Program-made: the position numbers and the translations under genes
In this document: positions 31,901-41,948 of the stretch, one piece after another
Numbering within the stretch: position 1 is the stretch's first letter
Layout of the letters: every line of letters begins with the position of its first letter
The notes under the pieces: generated by a model
Told to the model about the DNA's origin: nothing
Database searches by the model: none
What the model saw: the letters and a program-made list of their open reading frames with translations, nothing else
Source of the DNA: Plasmodiophora brassicae
Lineage: Eukaryota; Endomyxa: Phytomyxea; Phytomyxea; Plasmodiophorida
Direction: 5' to 3'
Assembly: GCA_036867785.1 (NCBI GenBank)
Contig: CP145410.1
Span: 620,001 to 684,000, forward strand
Length of the DNA stretch: 64,000 bases

Positions 31901-33883
31901 GATGGCGATGACCGGGTCGTACTCCGGAGCAGGTTCCAGCGTCCCTCGACAGGACAGCAATGTCTCAATGCAGGCCACGACGACGTTCTGGACAACATGA
32001 GAGAGGGCATGCGGTTCCGAACTGGGAAGCGAGGTGGGCGACGCTTGCTGGACTTCCGCGGCTGCAGACGACGAACCCTGTGACCCGAACTGCGACACGA
32101 CATTGTTAGCAGCGGCGAACACCTTTCGGCCGCTGCTGTCGATGTGACCAGCTGCAACGGCAACACCTTTGCGGCCACTTCGAACGATATCAGGGGCTGC
32201 TGGTGGGTCGTCCCTCGGCTGCATGAACCGTCCAGGCATTGGGATTGCGTTACGACCGTTAACTGGAAACAATTCGTCAACGACATCGGAAGGCAGACGG
32301 CCAGATCGGTGAAGTTCCGCGAGCTCTCTGTCCCTGTGCGACGAATCGGAAAAGAACGGCCGCTGTGCCAGGATGATGCCAGCGTCTCCACTGACTTGCG
32401 AGCCAGATACAGAGCAAGGCATTTCAGGAACGTGGTCGTCCTCAGGGAGTTCCTCAACGTCCACATCCGCCTCTTTCACTTCATGATCGTCAGTTTCTAG
32501 GCGACCTTCGTCTGCTGGTTCATCGACGTCAGCATCCGCTACATGCATTTCTGTATCAGCCCCTTGGTTGTTGTGAGCATTGAACTCTGAAATCAGATGC
32601 GGCCAATGGTCCAAGACGTAGGCCTCGGTAAGCCACCGGTAGGGCTTCCCAGATTCGACCGGAGGGCTGGAGAGTCGGAATCGGTACTGGGGATACCGTC
32701 CAGAGCGATCCATGCGAACGCCGTCAATTCGAGGCTCGACTCGAAGAGACCGCCGACGATCTTTACGATCGATCTCATTGCAGGCTTGTTCGAGCTGAGA
32801 CAAACCGGAAGGTTGGTCACCAGCGATCATGTCCCCCAGGTCACTTTCCACAGCTTCATCCTCACTGGTTGCATTGCCCCCGCCGAACTTGTTCCGGTTC
32901 ATTGCTGTCAGCAGGTCCTCATCCGAATCGACAGGCTCTTGCGGTGGAAGAACTTCGCCGTCATTGACGTCTACGCTCGCAGCTTGCGACAGAGCCATCT
33001 GCGACAGACTTAACGGCTGACTGCCTGGCGGAGCTTCGAGCGAGGCCGCCTCTTGAAGCAAAGCTTGAAGGCGTGCCCGCGCCGCTGCCTCGGGCCCCGA
33101 CGGCGCGTAATGATCGACCCGAGCGGTGAGCTCCTGCTCATGCAGTTGACTCGACAGCCCAAGGTCTTTCCATACGCTGGCAAGCGACGGGACGGTCAAC
33201 CCCTCAGGGACGGCGTCATAGGGATTCAAGATCGAGTCAGCGTCAACGTCGATTTCCAGGATCTTCTCGGAGGCCACACGCGCGATAGGGCTCAGCGTCC
33301 CGCCTGGCAGGTCGACACCGTCCCGATATCGGCAGTCAGCACGTCGGAGATGCAACCAGTCCATGCCATACAGCAGGTGCTCGATAAAGAATTGCAGCGT
33401 GTACGGGACATGTGCGTGCTGGACGAGGAAGCGATGCCCGTTGAAGAGTGTTCCAGAGCGTAACAGGGCGGCCACAGCCTTCATCGATGATGGATCAGTG
33501 AGACTGATCCTGGCCATGCTTCGCATCCGCCGACAGTACCCATAGACCGGGCGGCGCTTGACAAGCTCGGCGGAATAGATAACGGGAGGCGTGGTGGCCG
33601 ATGCCGACATGGCGTCATGAAGGCAAGAGCACAGTAGGTCAAGGTCGGGTGCACCTTGATCGATGTCGTCGACGTCGATGAGAAGGTAAGGGTAGAAACC
33701 ATGGATATGCAGGCAGACGGGTTGTCGGGCGCCGGCCGCCGAGCCGAACACGCGAATTTCAGGTGATCGTGTGGGTGCCAGGCGTCGGTCGCCAGACCAA
33801 GGCAACGGAACGCGGTTGTCAGGATCGATGGCGTGGACGGTCCAGTCAACAGTAACGATGCGGACCGACAGTGTGTCCTCCAT
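28966..33883 (-). CDS. REV3: DNA polymerase zeta catalytic subunit
   Basis: REV3 extends DNA past lesions. The ATG at 33883 gives MEDTLSVRIVTVDWTVHA, the family's N-terminal start; an ATG 20 codons upstream is less typical. The first long exon (to about 31550) has HGFYPYLLIDVDDID (exonuclease-like N domain) and ends near IDPDFIVAYEIQKQSLGYLD. Next: RLFGIDFYSVLTRGSQ (near 31170-31210), CDPVIVLDFQSLYPSIVIS (motif A, near 30920), WAQMNAKQFGIKMLANVTYG (motif B), GYTAAGFSGRMPCAE, VVYADTDSMFV (motif C, near 30300), RPGATVAQRLMD and YKERVPYVV (near 29550-29610), YYITKQLLPSLGRLTSLV and two cysteine clusters, CPICGDTSCRSC and ICQECTGG...LCESLDCP, which bind zinc and an Fe-S cluster. The total is roughly half the human size, as in yeast. 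About nine introns are implied. Motif C has Ala where Gly is usual. Confidence 0.93.
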
Positions 33884-34039
33884 CGACGACTCGCGACCAA
33901 CGGAGTGCGCGGTCGGGAGCGCAGCGAGGTCCTGTCGCCTCAAGCGGCGTCAAGTGCCGTCGACACCGACAACGGCGAACCCCGGTTAGGTTGATCTGCT
34001 CGACGCCATGTCATGGTCGATCGCACCTCGCAACCCGTT

Positions 34040-34113
34040 GACTTCATGGTGTAGTTGGTTATCACATCTGTCTAACACACAGGAGGTCCCCAGTTCGAGT
34101 CTGGGTGAAGTCA
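34040..34113 (+). tRNA. tRNA-Val (AAC)
   Basis: 74 nt with acceptor stem GACTTCA paired to TGAAGTC and discriminator A at 34113. The D arm contains TGGTGTAGTTGG (A box), the anticodon stem is TCTGT/ACAGG with loop CTAACAC, so the anticodon is AAC. The T arm contains CAGTTCGAGTCTG (B box). There is no intron and CCA is not encoded. A T5 run at 34141-34145 is the probable Pol III terminator. Confidence 0.95.
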
Positions 34114-34867
34114 AATGTGGGGAATGATTGGAATCCTAAATTTTTGAACGATTCGATGGTGCATTGGCATCAGATGAATGGGCTGATGCCAGGACTAATA
34201 TGGGCTAGCCAGCGCAGCACTGTATTAACAGCCCGTTCGCTGTCTCCACAACACGGAATTAACCGACTGCCGAAGCCGTCGGTTGCCGTGGACGTTTATT
34301 CAAACTGCGCGGCTGCGCGACCCCCGTCGCGGCCGTGCCATAACAACAACCACCTCCGATTAGTCGTGCCTCTATTTGCTATCGTCGATGCTTCAAGGTC
34401 GACTCCCTTGCTCCCGCAGTCCCGAAGGCCTGTTATCAAAATCGCATTCGAAGCAGCGGTCGCTGTAACAAGGTGCTGGTATTCGGGGGTCGTCGTGTAC
34501 GATAATACCGGCTTACCTCATTATCAACAGGATCCAAGGTTCTCTTGTAGCTGGCGAATTTTGCATCCCCGGAGAGGTAGAACATTCATGCACCGGAAGG
34601 TTGGCAACAAATGCGCTCCCAAGAAGGGTCAAACTTGGATGCCGATCGAGCACGAATCGGGAACTCCACTCAAGAGGTCTTTTAGGGAGCTTCTATATCA
34701 TCGCGAGGTTAAAAGCGAACTCTCTGCCGGAGAGGAAAAGTTCGTCATCTCAACGAAACTTTGAACGTTCAGTAACTGGGCAATGCGAGCAGAAGTGGAT
34801 ATTTCAAGACTGGCACTACTGAAAATTAGAAATGCAAGGGCCGCTATTGAGAACAGCTTCCGCAAAT
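34114..34867. other. Spacer between tRNA-Val genes, no gene recognised
   Basis: About 750 bp. The plus strand is open over roughly 200 codons, but it starts at a GTG inside the tRNA and its translation resembles no family. A short hairpin-like word ccgactgccgaagccgtcgg occurs near 34263. I assign no function to the spacer. Confidence 0.5.
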
Positions 34868-34941
34868 GACTTCATGGTGTAGTTGGTTATCACATCTGTC
34901 TCACACACAGGAGGTCTCCAGTTCGAATCTGGGTGAAGTCA
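34868..34941 (+). tRNA. tRNA-Val (CAC), array copy 1
   Basis: The sequence has the same body as the AAC gene but anticodon loop CTCACAC, giving anticodon CAC. The acceptor GACTTCA pairs with TGAAGTC, with discriminator A at 34941. The T-arm is CAGTTCGAATCTG. A T5 run lies 48 nt downstream at 34989-34993. It is the first tRNA of the 261-bp tandem array. Confidence 0.95.
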
Positions 34942-35128
34942 TTGCAGATCGTGCCAGCCGTCAGCGTATTGAAGACTGCTAGTATTCCTTTTTCCATCAT
35001 GTAAGGTGAAGACCCGCATCCAGGAGTTGCCTTTGTCGGGCCACAATAGAGTCAGGCCTGCAGAATGAATGATGTCCGGCTTAGTGTACACGTCTCATGC
35101 TGCAACAGCGCTTCGTGAGTAAGCAAGT

Positions 35129-35202
35129 GACTTCATGGTGTAGTTGGTTATCACATCTGTCTCACACACAGGAGGTCTCCAGTTCGAATCTGGGTGAAGT
35201 CA
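35129..35202 (+). tRNA. tRNA-Val (CAC), array copy 2
   Basis: Identical in the coding part to copy 1: anticodon CAC and T-arm CAGTTCGAATCTG. It is embedded in a second copy of the same spacer; T5 at 35250-35254. Confidence 0.95.
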
Positions 35203-35389
35203 TTGCAGATCGTGCCAGCCGTCAGCGTATTGAAGACTGCTAGTATTCCTTTTTCCATCATGTAAGGTGAAGACTCGCATCCAGGAGTTGCCTTTGTCGG
35301 GCCACAATAGAGTCAGGCCTGCAGAATGAATGATGTCCGGCTTAGTGTACACGTCTGATGCTGCAACAGCGCTTCGTGAGTAAGCAAGT

Positions 35390-35463
35390 GACTTCATGGT
35401 GTAGTTGGTTATCACATCTGTCTCACACACAGGAGGTCTCCAGTTCGATTCTGGGTGAAGTCA
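35390..35463 (+). tRNA. tRNA-Val (CAC), array copy 3
   Basis: Anticodon CAC. It differs from copies 1 and 2 by one base in the T loop (TTCGATT instead of TTCGAAT). It is followed directly by two T5 runs (35467-35471 and 35473-35477), the closest terminators of the set. The 3' spacer shared by copies 1 and 2 is absent here, marking the end of the tandem array. Confidence 0.95.
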
Positions 35464-36026
35464 TCATTTTTATTTTTCGTTTTTGGGCACTGGGTATAGC
35501 CGCAACGGACTTCCTCCATTGTTAGGGCGCGCGCCTATACTTCTCTCCAAACCCATCTCGGTCTCGAGGCAGGAAGTCCGTGACGGACTCCGACACTTTG
35601 ACAGTCATCTCGCTGCTGGCCTTGTTGGTCCCGGCGTGAAGGTTAATGTAAGGCTATTAATTTCAGTATTTTCCTATAATTTTCTTCCAAAGCTTATGAT
35701 TATCAATTACCATGCTAATTCTGTATGTCTATGAAGACTGATAAATTTTATGAAGCTTCTGCTTCGAATAGTCTGTTGGTTATTATGCTTCGTCTTCTGA
35801 CGTCTGCTTGTACAGACACCATCGATCGGTGACGATCAGGAACGGCATCCGTTGTCGTGTGTTCAGCCCTTAGCGTATCGTAGATGCACTTATGTGTACA
35901 GCCTTTTGAGCAATTTGCGTTGAAACTGGCTGAAGGAAATAGTGCTAAATTCTTTTCGTTTGTTAATAAATCGCTGGTGTAGTAATTGTTACGTCATGCC
36001 TGCTGCATCTGTATTGCGACCAATCA
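35464..36026. other. Intergenic region, AT-richer, no gene recognised
   Basis: About 560 bp between the tRNA array and the next minus-strand gene stop. Apart from the T5 runs just after the last tRNA there is only a short open stretch without an ATG start. The composition from about 35640 on is richer in A and T than the flanking genes, as expected of non-coding sequence here. Confidence 0.5.
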
Positions 36027-36407
36027 TTAGGAATACTTTCCCCGGATCGCTTCGATCTTTCGGCGGGCGCTTGATCTTCGGGTTGTGACAGCACTCGGCT
36101 CTGTTTCCGTGTCCTCAAGCTTGCCCATGACGGCGTCGATTACAGTATCGATAGCTAGATCGAGGTGCCGTTCGAGATCACCCAGCAGCGACCGTCCAAG
36201 TATCGTATTATCATCGCGCAGACGAGCGAATTGTTCGCGAGCGGCGCCCAGAACACCTCGACGTCTCTCGATGCGACGAACGACCAAGAAGACCAACAGG
36301 GCCAGGAACGCAACGAGCAGCGCCAGACGCGGGTTGAAGGCCAGGACAACCACCGCAAGGATCGCGCCGAGGCCACCAACGGCACCTGGAGCAGACGATG
36401 ACGCCAT
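36027..36407 (-). CDS. Small membrane protein with hydrophobic hairpin, orphan
   Basis: The first ATG in the frame (36405-36407) gives 126 residues: MASSSAPGAVGGLGAILAVV opens straight into a hydrophobic region that continues with FNPRLALLVAFLALLVFLVV, forming two close membrane segments separated by an Asn-Pro turn. It is followed by RRIERRRG (positive, cytosolic side) and an amphipathic helical tail with ARLRDDNTILGRSLLGDLER and ending RRKIEAIRGKYS. Reticulon-like or other ER-shaping hairpins have this form, but the likeness is only topological. Confidence 0.6.
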   Translation of the reverse strand: MASSSAPGAVGGLGAILAVVVLAFNPRLALLVAFLALLVFLVVRRIERRRGVLGAAREQFARLRDDNTILGRSLLGDLERHLDLAIDTVIDAVMGKLEDTETEPSAVTTRRSSARRKIEAIRGKYS

Positions 36408-36674
36408 CTTGCTGTCACGGCTGCGTGCGCGGAAAATGTTAATCACGACTAACGCCGAGTTACCCCGTTGAGCTGATGAGTCATGGGTTGCTTGTGGCTA
36501 GCTCGAAGCTGACTCACGGTTGGAAGACTGTGGCAAGATTCCCTAGATGGTGACTCACGAATGTGGAAACCTGCCTGGTTTGGGCATGGTGCGCCGAAGC
36601 CATCGTCATTGTGATATTGAGCGCCCAGAGTTCGCGTATCTGCTGTTTCACTCCACCTGTCTACAAGAAAAGAT

Positions 36675-36959
36675 ATGAAGGTCCTTCTCGCCGTCGCCCT
36701 CTTCGCGGTCGTGGCCGTTGCCAGCAACGACGGATATACATCGTCGTCATCGGCACCAGCAACGACAGCCCCTGCTCCGGCGTATCAGTCGAGCGGATCC
36801 GATGAGCAGTACGTCAGCTCGTCGTCTGCGCCAAGCACCGCCGGCTACAGCGGCGTGCAACAGTCGACGCAGAAGCCGGCCAAGTCTGCAGGGTTCTCGG
36901 CGAATCCAGCCGGGCTGGCTTTTGTTCTCCTCGCTATTGTCCTTGCGCTCTTTGAATGA
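36675..36959 (+). CDS. Small GPI-anchored Ser/Thr-rich surface protein
   Basis: This 94-residue protein has a clean signal peptide (MKVLLAVALFAVVAVAS), a central region almost wholly Ser, Thr, Ala, Pro, Gly and Tyr with two SSSAP repeats (APATTAPAP, SSSAPSTAG), and a C-terminal hydrophobic tail (NPAGLAFVLLAIVLALFE) that ends the chain. A small-residue patch SAGFSAN just before it suits GPI attachment. The mature peptide would be about 50 residues and probably heavily O-glycosylated. Converges with LSM2. Confidence 0.75.
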   Translation: MKVLLAVALFAVVAVASNDGYTSSSSAPATTAPAPAYQSSGSDEQYVSSSSAPSTAGYSGVQQSTQKPAKSAGFSANPAGLAFVLLAIVLALFE

Positions 36960-37032
36960 AACGCCATTCTGGACCGTACAGGAAAGACTTGTATTTGCTA
37001 GAGACGCAGTCGGTGTCGCTAGAGCATCGCGC

Positions 37033-37382
37033 CTAGTCAGTGTCCGGCCGTGCTGCTCGCCTGCTGGCATCTTGCAGAAGCTGGGTATCAACGTCGGCCT
37101 TGTTCAACTGCACGTAGCGTACAACAGATCCCCGAATGAAAATCTTCTTCACTGACAACTACGACTGAATGAGACACCTCAATCCACACAACAGCGAGGC
37201 GACCGAGCATCACGCCGTACCATGTGCGGGTACAGATCCGGGTCGACGACCTCAACCTCATCAAGCTTGATGTTCAGGTACTGGTCTACGGAATGCAGGA
37301 CGCCCTTCAGCCGCAGATCGTTCTTCAACTCGATAACGACGCCCTTGCCGGTCAGCGTCTTGAAGAACGAGAAGAAGTGCAT
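37033..37382 (-). CDS. LSM2: U6 snRNA-associated Sm-like protein LSm2
   Basis: LSm2 is a ring subunit of both the nuclear LSm2-8 complex (U6 snRNA) and the cytoplasmic LSm1-7 decapping complex. The ATG at 37382 starts MHFFSFFKTLTGKGVVIELK, matching the family start MLFFSFFKTLVGKDV. The Sm1 motif ends LHSVDQYLNIKLDEVEV. A short intron after YPHM joins KKIFIRGSVVRYVQLNKADV (Sm2 motif, IRGSVVRYVQL), and the chain ends after DTQLLQDASRRA at the stop 37033-37035. Length and end are those of LSm2. Confidence 0.95.
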
Positions 37383-37600
37383 TCCGAGCGCGATCCGACG
37401 CAGACCGAACACGGACTCCGACTCTGCGAGGACGCACTTCCACTCCCACCGCCTCCACAGGTGCCACCAGCTGCCCGCAGTGTGCCACTGCACCATTCGC
37501 GGGTCGATTATTTGTGTCCTGGACGGGCCTGCACAGTTTGACTTGTACTGTGCTGCTGGTAAGTGCGCATTGAGCGAAGCGGGCAACGTCAGCTGCCATA

Positions 37601-38884
37601 ATGCCAACAGCAACGGTAGCGCGCACTGCGGTGCGGGCAGCCATGCGGGGGCCCCTGCTGACGCGCGACTACCTGGACCTGGTCCTCTACGACAAGGCGG
37701 TCGGCTACTTTAATACGGGCGCGCGGATACGCCAGAACATGAGGCCGCTGGATTTCCGGGCGCTGAGAGGCGAGAACCAGTATCGGCAGGTCGTTGCCGA
37801 CCTGTACCGTCACGAACAGGGGTGGACCACACCGGTCGAGATCTTCCAGGCAGGAACAAATGTGTGATCTCGAATGCCGTCGTGCTGACTCACGTGTGAA
37901 CAACAGCCGGTCTACGCGGAAGCAATTGTCGCCTGGATGCTGGACTCTGGATCTGCGTCCGGGGACCGATTTCGGATCGTGGAGATCGGCGGTGGGAATG
38001 GCACGTGTGCTGTCAACATCCTCGATGCCTTGCGTGATCGATATCCAAGCCTGTACGACCGCGTCACTTACACGCTCGTCGATATCAGCGAGCAGTACTC
38101 GAGGCATCAGCAGAAGTCTTTGTTTGGCCACCAGGACCGCTGCGAGTTTCACAACGTGAGCGCCGCCGACGTGGGTTCCATCCGGTTTCCCGGTCATCGT
38201 GACACTCCCACGTTCATTATTGGCCTGGAGGTCCTGGATAACATGTCGCATGACAAGGTTATTCACGACGAGACCGGCAATGTACTGCAGACCGTCGTCA
38301 ATCCTTCCTGTGAGCGTGAGCAAGACGCCGCATGGTCGGAAACGTTCGTTCCTGTGGATGACCCGCTCATCATCGAGTATCTGGACGCGGTCAAGGACAC
38401 CCCTCGTCAGAAGGCGGAGCATAGCAGCCTCTGGTCGCGGGTTACTGCACCGTTTCAGTCCGATTCGGAGGATCATCCTGCATCCAGGAGCGAGTGGTTA
38501 CCAACGACGGCGTTCGCGTTTCTAAAGGCGTGCGCGAAACGATGCCCCAACCGCCACCTGTTCCTCGCCGATTTCGACTTCCTGCCGGATGCCATCGCTG
38601 GAGTGAACGCCCCCGTTGTGGCCGAGAAATCCATCCGGACGGCAGGCGAAGCCGTCGACCATGATACGTATTTGCTCGACCGCAGCATCAAAGCGGATAT
38701 CTTCTTCCCAACTGATTTCGAACGTCTGCGCTATGTTTGCGACTCGCTCAGCGATCGGAAGGCTCGCGTGTGGAAGACGGCCGAGTTCATGAGCACGTTT
38801 GCGGAGACGTCGCGCACGATGACCAAGTCTGGATATAACCCATTGCTCGAAGACTACGTGAATACACGCATCCTTACTGCCTGA
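37601..38884 (+). CDS. NDUFAF7/MidA-like methyltransferase (DUF185)
   Basis: NDUFAF7 dimethylates an Arg of complex I subunit NDUFS2 during assembly in mitochondria; this protein belongs to the same DUF185 superfamily. The ATG at 37601 begins MPTATVARTAVRAAMRGPLL, a plausible presequence, followed by LLTRDYLDLVLYDKAVGYFN (the family's conserved Y..LYD...GYY). After an intron near 37864-37905 comes FRIVEIGGGNGTCAVNILDA (SAM-binding GGGNG) and FIIGLEVLDNMSHDKVI, in place of the NE.FDALP of true NDUFAF7. This variant resembles the fungal YKL162C-like branch. The C-terminal KADIFFPTDFERLRYVCDSL is conserved in the same branch. Hence complex I assembly is possible but not assured. Confidence 0.82.
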
Positions 38885-38996
38885 CCCTGCCGTGTCGAAA
38901 GATCTGGTATCCATTTCCGGGCACGCGATATCAGATCAAGGCACGAGCCGTTGCGATTTCACTGACAATAGTTCGACTTTGTCGACTAGCAGCGGC

Positions 38997-39988
38997 ATGC
39001 CTTCGTCAGCAAAGGTGCCACGTCTTGCCGATGCCAACTGGGGCACGACGGAACTCTTGTTGAACGGTGTGCGTTCGGGTCTTCAAGCGATCCGCGTGTT
39101 CTGGCACAAGGTGCACTTCTGGTACTTCACCGACGTTGATGCGCTCGGGCATCGTGCCATCGGATCCATGGATCCATCACGAATCCCAAATGCGCTGAAT
39201 GGCCACCAGTGGAGCTTCCTCGCCGTCGTCCTTCTCACAGCAGCAACGCTTCCCTATGCAACCCAGGTGCCACCCATTGCCTAGATCGAAGGTTCAGATT
39301 CCCAGTGTCTGACAATATCCAATGGCAGCGATACGGTGGGGCGAACCCGGTCCTCAAATCCCTCGACATCACTTTCCTTCTCCTCAGCCTTCTGCTTTCG
39401 ACGATCACCGCCGGCATCCGGCAAGCCTACGTTTGGAGAACTAAGGCACTGGAGGTCGAGCACGCGCGGCTGCTACGACGGTACAAGAACCTCGAGCGTC
39501 GGTTCAATGTTTGGCCATTGCCGGCTACACGCCAGGTTAGCGCGTTGCTGAACAAGTTCGAGACGCACAAGGTATGCACCATCTTCAATGCTTGAGCGAA
39601 TGCACAGCTCAATGACGGCTGTAATGCGTCTATTCAGTTAGCCGTGATCGAAGCTGGATCATTCATGCTGTTGGCGAGTTTGATCGCAACAGCCGTCCAT
39701 GCGGGTCTAATCACGCAATCGGTGGGGGGTGCCCACAACCATCGCCTTGCCGGTATTGCTCACTGGGGCCCGTGACAGATTCTACGCCTGAGTGTCAGCT
39801 ACCAGATGGCTCGCCTGCACGTGCAGAACGTCGTATTGGCACGGCTGATGCCGTACAACCTCATTGCCATCATCAACGCCATCACGCTGCTCGACTACAT
39901 GCTGCGCGTTCCAATCATCACCAGGTTCCAGTGGCTCTACTGCCTGACCCATTTCCCGCCCGTGCAACCGCCTTCTGAGGCGGCCTGA
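38997..39988 (+). CDS. Orphan multi-pass membrane protein
   Basis: The ATG at 38997 (MPSSAKVPRLADANWGTTEL) leads to VFWHKVHFWYFTDVDALGHR and a first membrane segment WSFLAVVLLTAATLPYATQ. After short introns further parts appear: SLDITFLLLSLLLSTITAGI followed by a basic coil EVEHARLLRRYKNLERRF, then SFMLLASLIATAVHAGLIT, and finally MPYNLIAIINAITLLDYMLR with RFQWLYCLTHFPP to the stop at 39988. The exon joins are inferred, not proven. I recognise no family; CDP-alcohol phosphotransferase was considered, but its catalytic motif is absent. It begins 112 bp after the NDUFAF7-like stop. Confidence 0.5.
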
Positions 39989-40049
39989 TAGCATTTCGTC
40001 CCGTGAATACAGGCGCAGATATCCGGACGATGGCGAACCGGAGTGCCGG

Positions 40050-40521
40050 TCATACACGTTGTTTATGACATCGGAACGTGTCTAGAACAATGAAGTATCG
40101 GTTGGACGGGGGCAGGTTCCGTCGATCACGCTGCAGGATGAACGTCTGATGGAAGGCGAACTCTTGATCGATGCCATAGCGGACGTTGCCGGCGACTGTG
40201 ACAAGCAGATCGTCTGCCATCGGCTGGATGTCGTACGATGTCACCGTGTGCTTCGATACGGGCATCTCCTTGAAGAACCGGTCGATAGCGGCTGCAGATG
40301 TGATACGCGTCCCATTCCACAGGACGGTCGACGTCTCCTGGTAGAACGCGGCGACGTCGCTCCGATGGTAGTCCAGGGTCTCGTAGAACAGCGACTGCAC
40401 GACGCGGAACGCGCATCCACCCTCATCAGTCCCTCCCTGTATGCCACCGACAGGGCGCATCACGAACCTGAAACGCATCGGCCTGCAGGTCGACGATGAC
40501 GTTGGCCTCCTGGATCGCCAT
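40050..40521 (-). CDS. NXT1: NTF2-related mRNA export protein (NXT1/p15)
   Basis: NXT1 pairs with NXF1/TAP to export mRNA through nuclear pores. Exon 1 from the ATG at 40521 gives MAIQEANVIVDLQADAF; after a short intron the chain continues FYETLDYHRSDVAAFYQETS, TVLWNGTRITSAAAIDRFFK, EMPVSKHTVTSYDIQPMADD, LLVTVAGNVRYG, FHQTFILQRD and YFIVLDTFR. The block LVWNG and the order of strands match NXT1 rather than NTF2 itself. The size is that of the family. The stop is at 40050. Confidence 0.9.
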
Positions 40522-40658
40522 CAAAGATGTAGCTCCGACTGTCTGCAAACTCCGTGGGCGCGCGCACCTAATATGTCAGGGACCTGACAAGAACTCGGCC
40601 CACGTTCTTCACGCAGCACGAGTTCCCTACTTGGCCACGACACCCACATATACGTTCA

Positions 40659-41948
40659 TCACCTCCAGATGCGTATTGTTGTATCAGCGGATGCGGACGC
40701 TAGAATAGGTCGAAAGGGATGGAACGCAACAGCGTAGACGCGATCCCGATGGCCTTCGAGGACGCGAGGTGTGATCGGGGACCCAGACGCGCGCTTGGCG
40801 CCTACGTCGAATACGTAGGTGAGCGCGTCAGCACTGCCCGATGCGATCAGGCATTGCGGCAATCGGTCGTCGACGTCCACGATATCATCGTCGGTCGACT
40901 CGGACGTCGGCCGCGTATCGCAGAAGATGGCGCTGCGAATCGGCCAGTTCCGGCTCTTGTGCCCGCGTAACTCGTGGATGACCGTCATGGACGATCGGTC
41001 GTAAACGTGGATAACGTTGTCAAATGCGTTGCAGGCGACCAGCTCGGCGTGCGCTGCAATATGCGAAATAGGCGACCCGATCGACACGGCCGATACGCAG
41101 CAGTCCGGTTTCGTGACATTCCATGTCTTCAGCATGCCCGAATGGTCTCCTGTTAGCACCTGCCGACCGTTTGGACTGCAGTAAACGCTGTTGACAATAG
41201 CGTCGTTCTTCAACGTTGCAAATGGCACGACACCCAGTCTAGTTCCAGTCAGTCATCGGTGAGATAGCAACTTTCGTCTAATGCCGTACCGTCTGTCAAA
41301 GCCGAACACGGCGCCTTGGGTGGTGGCAGCAAACCAGATATTGCCATCGGTTGCACTCGATATGGATTGAATGGCCCCGTGTCCACCGCCGATAGTGGCA
41401 GCCGCATGGACAGTCCCCAAATCCCACAGCTTTGCCGTGCCATCGTAGGACCCGGTCACAACTGACGTCTCGTCGAGCCATGCCACCGCCGCCACGCTCC
41501 TCTGATGGTCGCTCAGCACGACCGGCTCCACAGGACATGCAGTCCGAGTCGCTTCGACGTCCCATATCCGGGCGGAGCCATCGAACGCGCCACTGCAGAG
41601 CCGTTTGCCGGACGGCGAGAACGCCACCGCGTACACCGCCCCCGTATGCCCTTTCAGCGTCTGCCTGCACTCGAACCTGGCCGTCGACGCCGGCTCGTGC
41701 TCCGCCTCCGCCGGCGTCGCATGCCTCGCCAGCGCTTCCGTGACGTTGAACGGCGCCACCGGGTGACGCAGTCGCGACAGCAACCGGGCCTGCTCGAAAT
41801 TCATCTCGTAGGCGGTCCGCTTCAAATCCCGGTTCTCGCGTTCCAATAGGTCCACCTGCGCCCGCAGCTTCCGTATCGTGGCCTGGGCCAGCTCCAGGCT
41901 ACGCCCGGTCGATGGCGCCGTCATCGTCCGCGGCACATCTCCGCTCAT
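40659..41948 (-). CDS. WD40 protein with N-terminal coiled coil
   Basis: The ATG at 41946-41948 begins MSGDVPRTMTAPSTGRSLEL. Residues 20-60 form a coiled coil (ATIRKLRAQVDLLERENRDL). WD blades follow: LKGHTGAVYAVAFSPSGKRL, SGAFDGSARIWDVEAT, GSYDGTAKLWDLG and, after an intron near 41228-41253, IVNSVYCSPNGRQVLTGDHS, NVIHVYDRSSMTVIHELRGH, LIASGSADALTYVFDVG and FRPILASASADTTIRIWR at the end. About seven blades fit one propeller. The plan recalls Tup1- and COP1-type proteins, but I cannot name the family. Its first codons overlap the 3' end of the upstream RGS gene. Confidence 0.8.

Larger units (their letters stand above)
34868..35463. repeat. 261-bp tandem repeat carrying tRNA-Val(CAC)
   Basis: Two almost identical 261-bp units (34868-35128 and 35129-35389), each a tRNA plus 187 bp of spacer, are followed by a third tRNA without the spacer. 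The spacers differ at only about two positions (c/t near 35016/35277 and c/g near 35097/35358), so the duplication is recent or is being homogenised by gene conversion. Confidence 0.93.

Noticed and set aside
34105-34764. Plus-strand open frame of about 219 codons between tRNA-Val genes
   Set aside because: It begins at a GTG inside a tRNA, has biased composition and resembles no protein family.
35483-35734. Short plus-strand open frame after the tRNA array
   Set aside because: It has no ATG start, no homology and a composition shift half way; probably non-coding.
38997-39988. CDP-alcohol phosphotransferase identity for the multi-pass protein
   Set aside because: The last helices are only vaguely similar and the diagnostic DG..AR...G..D motif is missing.
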